Of a stretch of 7,294 nt of DNA, positions 6,848 through 7,294 are shown piece after piece. The notes below the pieces were generated by a model, which ran no database searches, was not told the origin of the DNA, and was given only the letters and a program-made list of their open reading frames with translations. The stretch spans positions 1 to 7,294 of the forward strand of contig JAKLHU010000100.1 in the NCBI GenBank assembly GCA_022709995.1, written 5' to 3'. The DNA is from Verrucomicrobiota bacterium (GTDB taxonomy: Bacteria; Verrucomicrobiota; Lentisphaeria; Oligosphaerales; Oligosphaeraceae). Both the position numbers and the translations under genes were made by a program. Each line of letters opens with the position of its first letter. The stretch's first letter is position 1.

Positions 6848-6974
6848 GCAACGATCCGTTTTCCCTGGTCACTCACGGAATGACACCTGGCACTTGCACA
6901 CAACGACTTGGCAACTCCCGCCCCCCGGCCCGACGACCTGACCGCCTGGCTTGTCCGCCAAGGGGTTATTCATG

Positions 6975-6996
6975 GTATTACATTATTACATAATAC
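6975..6996. repeat. AT-rich tandem octamer and palindrome, possible operator
   Basis: On the + strand the octamer TATTACAT is repeated exactly in tandem (6976-6983 and 6984-6991). The 22-bp block also starts with GTATTA (6975-6980) and ends with TAATAC (6991-6996), a perfect inverted pair. It is a sharp AT-rich island in GC-rich surroundings and overlaps the candidate -10 of the glycan operon, which suits a transcription-factor site. No regulator gene is visible in the window. Confidence 0.4.
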
Positions 6997-7018
6997 TTCC
7001 GTCTCGGCGCCGCTGCAA
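6990..7018 (-). promoter_or_regulatory. Candidate sigma-70-type promoter of the glycan operon
   Basis: On the - strand TTGCAG (7018-7013) is followed after exactly 17 nt by TATTAT (6995-6990), which matches TATAAT at five of six positions; the -35 matches TTGACA at only three. The -35 begins directly after the hydrolase stop codon. Transcription would start near 6983 and give a leader of about 150 nt before the lipoprotein start. The leader (6833-6980) is GC-rich and can pair CTTGGC (about 6965) with GCCAAG (about 6905); I recognise no known riboswitch in it. Confidence 0.45.
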
Positions 7019-7294
7019 CTACTTTTGCAGAAAAGCGACGACTGCCGGAATGATTTCGGCCCCGGCGTCCTCTAACAAATAATGCGAGGCCTCGGGCCAT
7101 GTCTTGACCTCGGCCCGTGGATAAATCTTGCGCCAACGGGCCAAAAAACGCATGTTGAAGCAGAAATCCCGCTCGCCCCAGCACATCAGAATCGGCTTGT
7201 CCGCCAGCAGCGGCAGCCGCTCGCCGATGGCGGCCAAAGTCGGCCAGGTCGGATGCGACGGCCGCAGCGGAATGTCCTGCACAAACCGCAAGGT
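7019..7294 (-). CDS. Alpha/beta-fold hydrolase, C-terminal end only
   Basis: The frame is open to the right edge, so only about 91 C-terminal residues are present, ending in TAG at 7021-7019. RFVQDIPL is followed by DKPILMCWGERDF and then by PEASHYLLED. This is the end of an alpha/beta hydrolase with the late acid-bearing strand (Asp at 7168-7166) and the catalytic-His loop (His at 7084-7082). The nucleophile elbow lies outside the window. The WGxxDF and HYxLED spellings resemble haloalkane-dehalogenase-like enzymes, including OleB, the beta-lactone decarboxylase of bacterial olefin synthesis. That subfamily call is tentative and rests on recalled motif similarity. The 186-nt gap and promoter-like island after it suggest it is not part of the glycan operon. 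Confidence 0.75.
   Translation of the reverse strand, partial: TLRFVQDIPLRPSHPTWPTLAAIGERLPLLADKPILMCWGERDFCFNMRFLARWRKIYPRAEVKTWPEASHYLLEDAGAEIIPAVVAFLQK

Noticed and set aside
6869..6973. A 34-residue leader ORF on the - strand (begins MNNPLADK, three Cys) upstream of the lipoprotein gene
   Set aside because: No Shine-Dalgarno precedes it and its ATG would lie about 10 nt from the predicted transcription start. Its Gly-rich sequence looks like chance coding, so it is not annotated.

Overview
This is a GC-rich bacterial window holding six protein-coding genes, two of them cut by the window edges. One gene is on the + strand (1-603) and five on the - strand (845-7294). The organism looks Gram-negative: there is a lipoprotein signal and two Sec signal peptides. 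The combination of a GH123/DUF4091-like glycosidase, a family-9-like carbohydrate-binding protein and a Gfo/Idh/MocA oxidoreductase is typical of the Planctomycetes-Verrucomicrobia-Lentisphaerae-Kiritimatiellota group. That placement is inference from gene content; no rRNA or marker gene is present to confirm it.

Layout, left to right: (1) the C-terminal part of a YacP-like NYN-domain (PIN-fold) protein, +; (2) a 241-nt convergent intergenic region with several GC-rich inverted repeats, including a good intrinsic terminator for the - strand gene; (3) a Gfo/Idh/MocA oxidoreductase, -; (4) a 169-nt gap with a large two-part stem-loop just after the glycosidase stop and a weak candidate promoter for the oxidoreductase; (5) an apparent three-gene operon on the - strand, transcribed right to left: lipoprotein (5816-6832), secreted CBM9-like protein (4515-5819) and secreted GH123/DUF4091-like glycosidase (2139-4481); (6) a 186-nt region with an AT-rich island, a candidate promoter/operator and a long leader; (7) the C-terminal end of an alpha/beta-fold hydrolase, -.

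The operon is tightly organised. The lipoprotein has an almost perfect Shine-Dalgarno sequence. Its stop overlaps the CBM9 gene start in an ATGA junction with a second strong Shine-Dalgarno. The glycosidase follows 33 nt after the CBM9 gene, with a 14-bp stem-loop enclosing the CBM9 stop codon and ending five bases before the glycosidase ribosome-binding site. All three products carry export signals, so together they look like a small cell-surface or periplasmic glycan-binding and cleavage module. The oxidoreductase may act on released sugars in the cytoplasm but appears to be a separate or only partly coupled transcription unit. No TonB/SusC/SusD genes, regulators, mobile elements, CRISPR arrays, tRNAs or rRNAs are visible.

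No clearly new biological system is demonstrated. The items most worth a second look are the uncharacterised lipoprotein-CBM9-glycosidase cassette, the intercistronic stem-loop, the tandem-octamer/palindrome in the operon's control region, and the possibility that the hydrolase marks the edge of an olefin (ole) biosynthesis locus.
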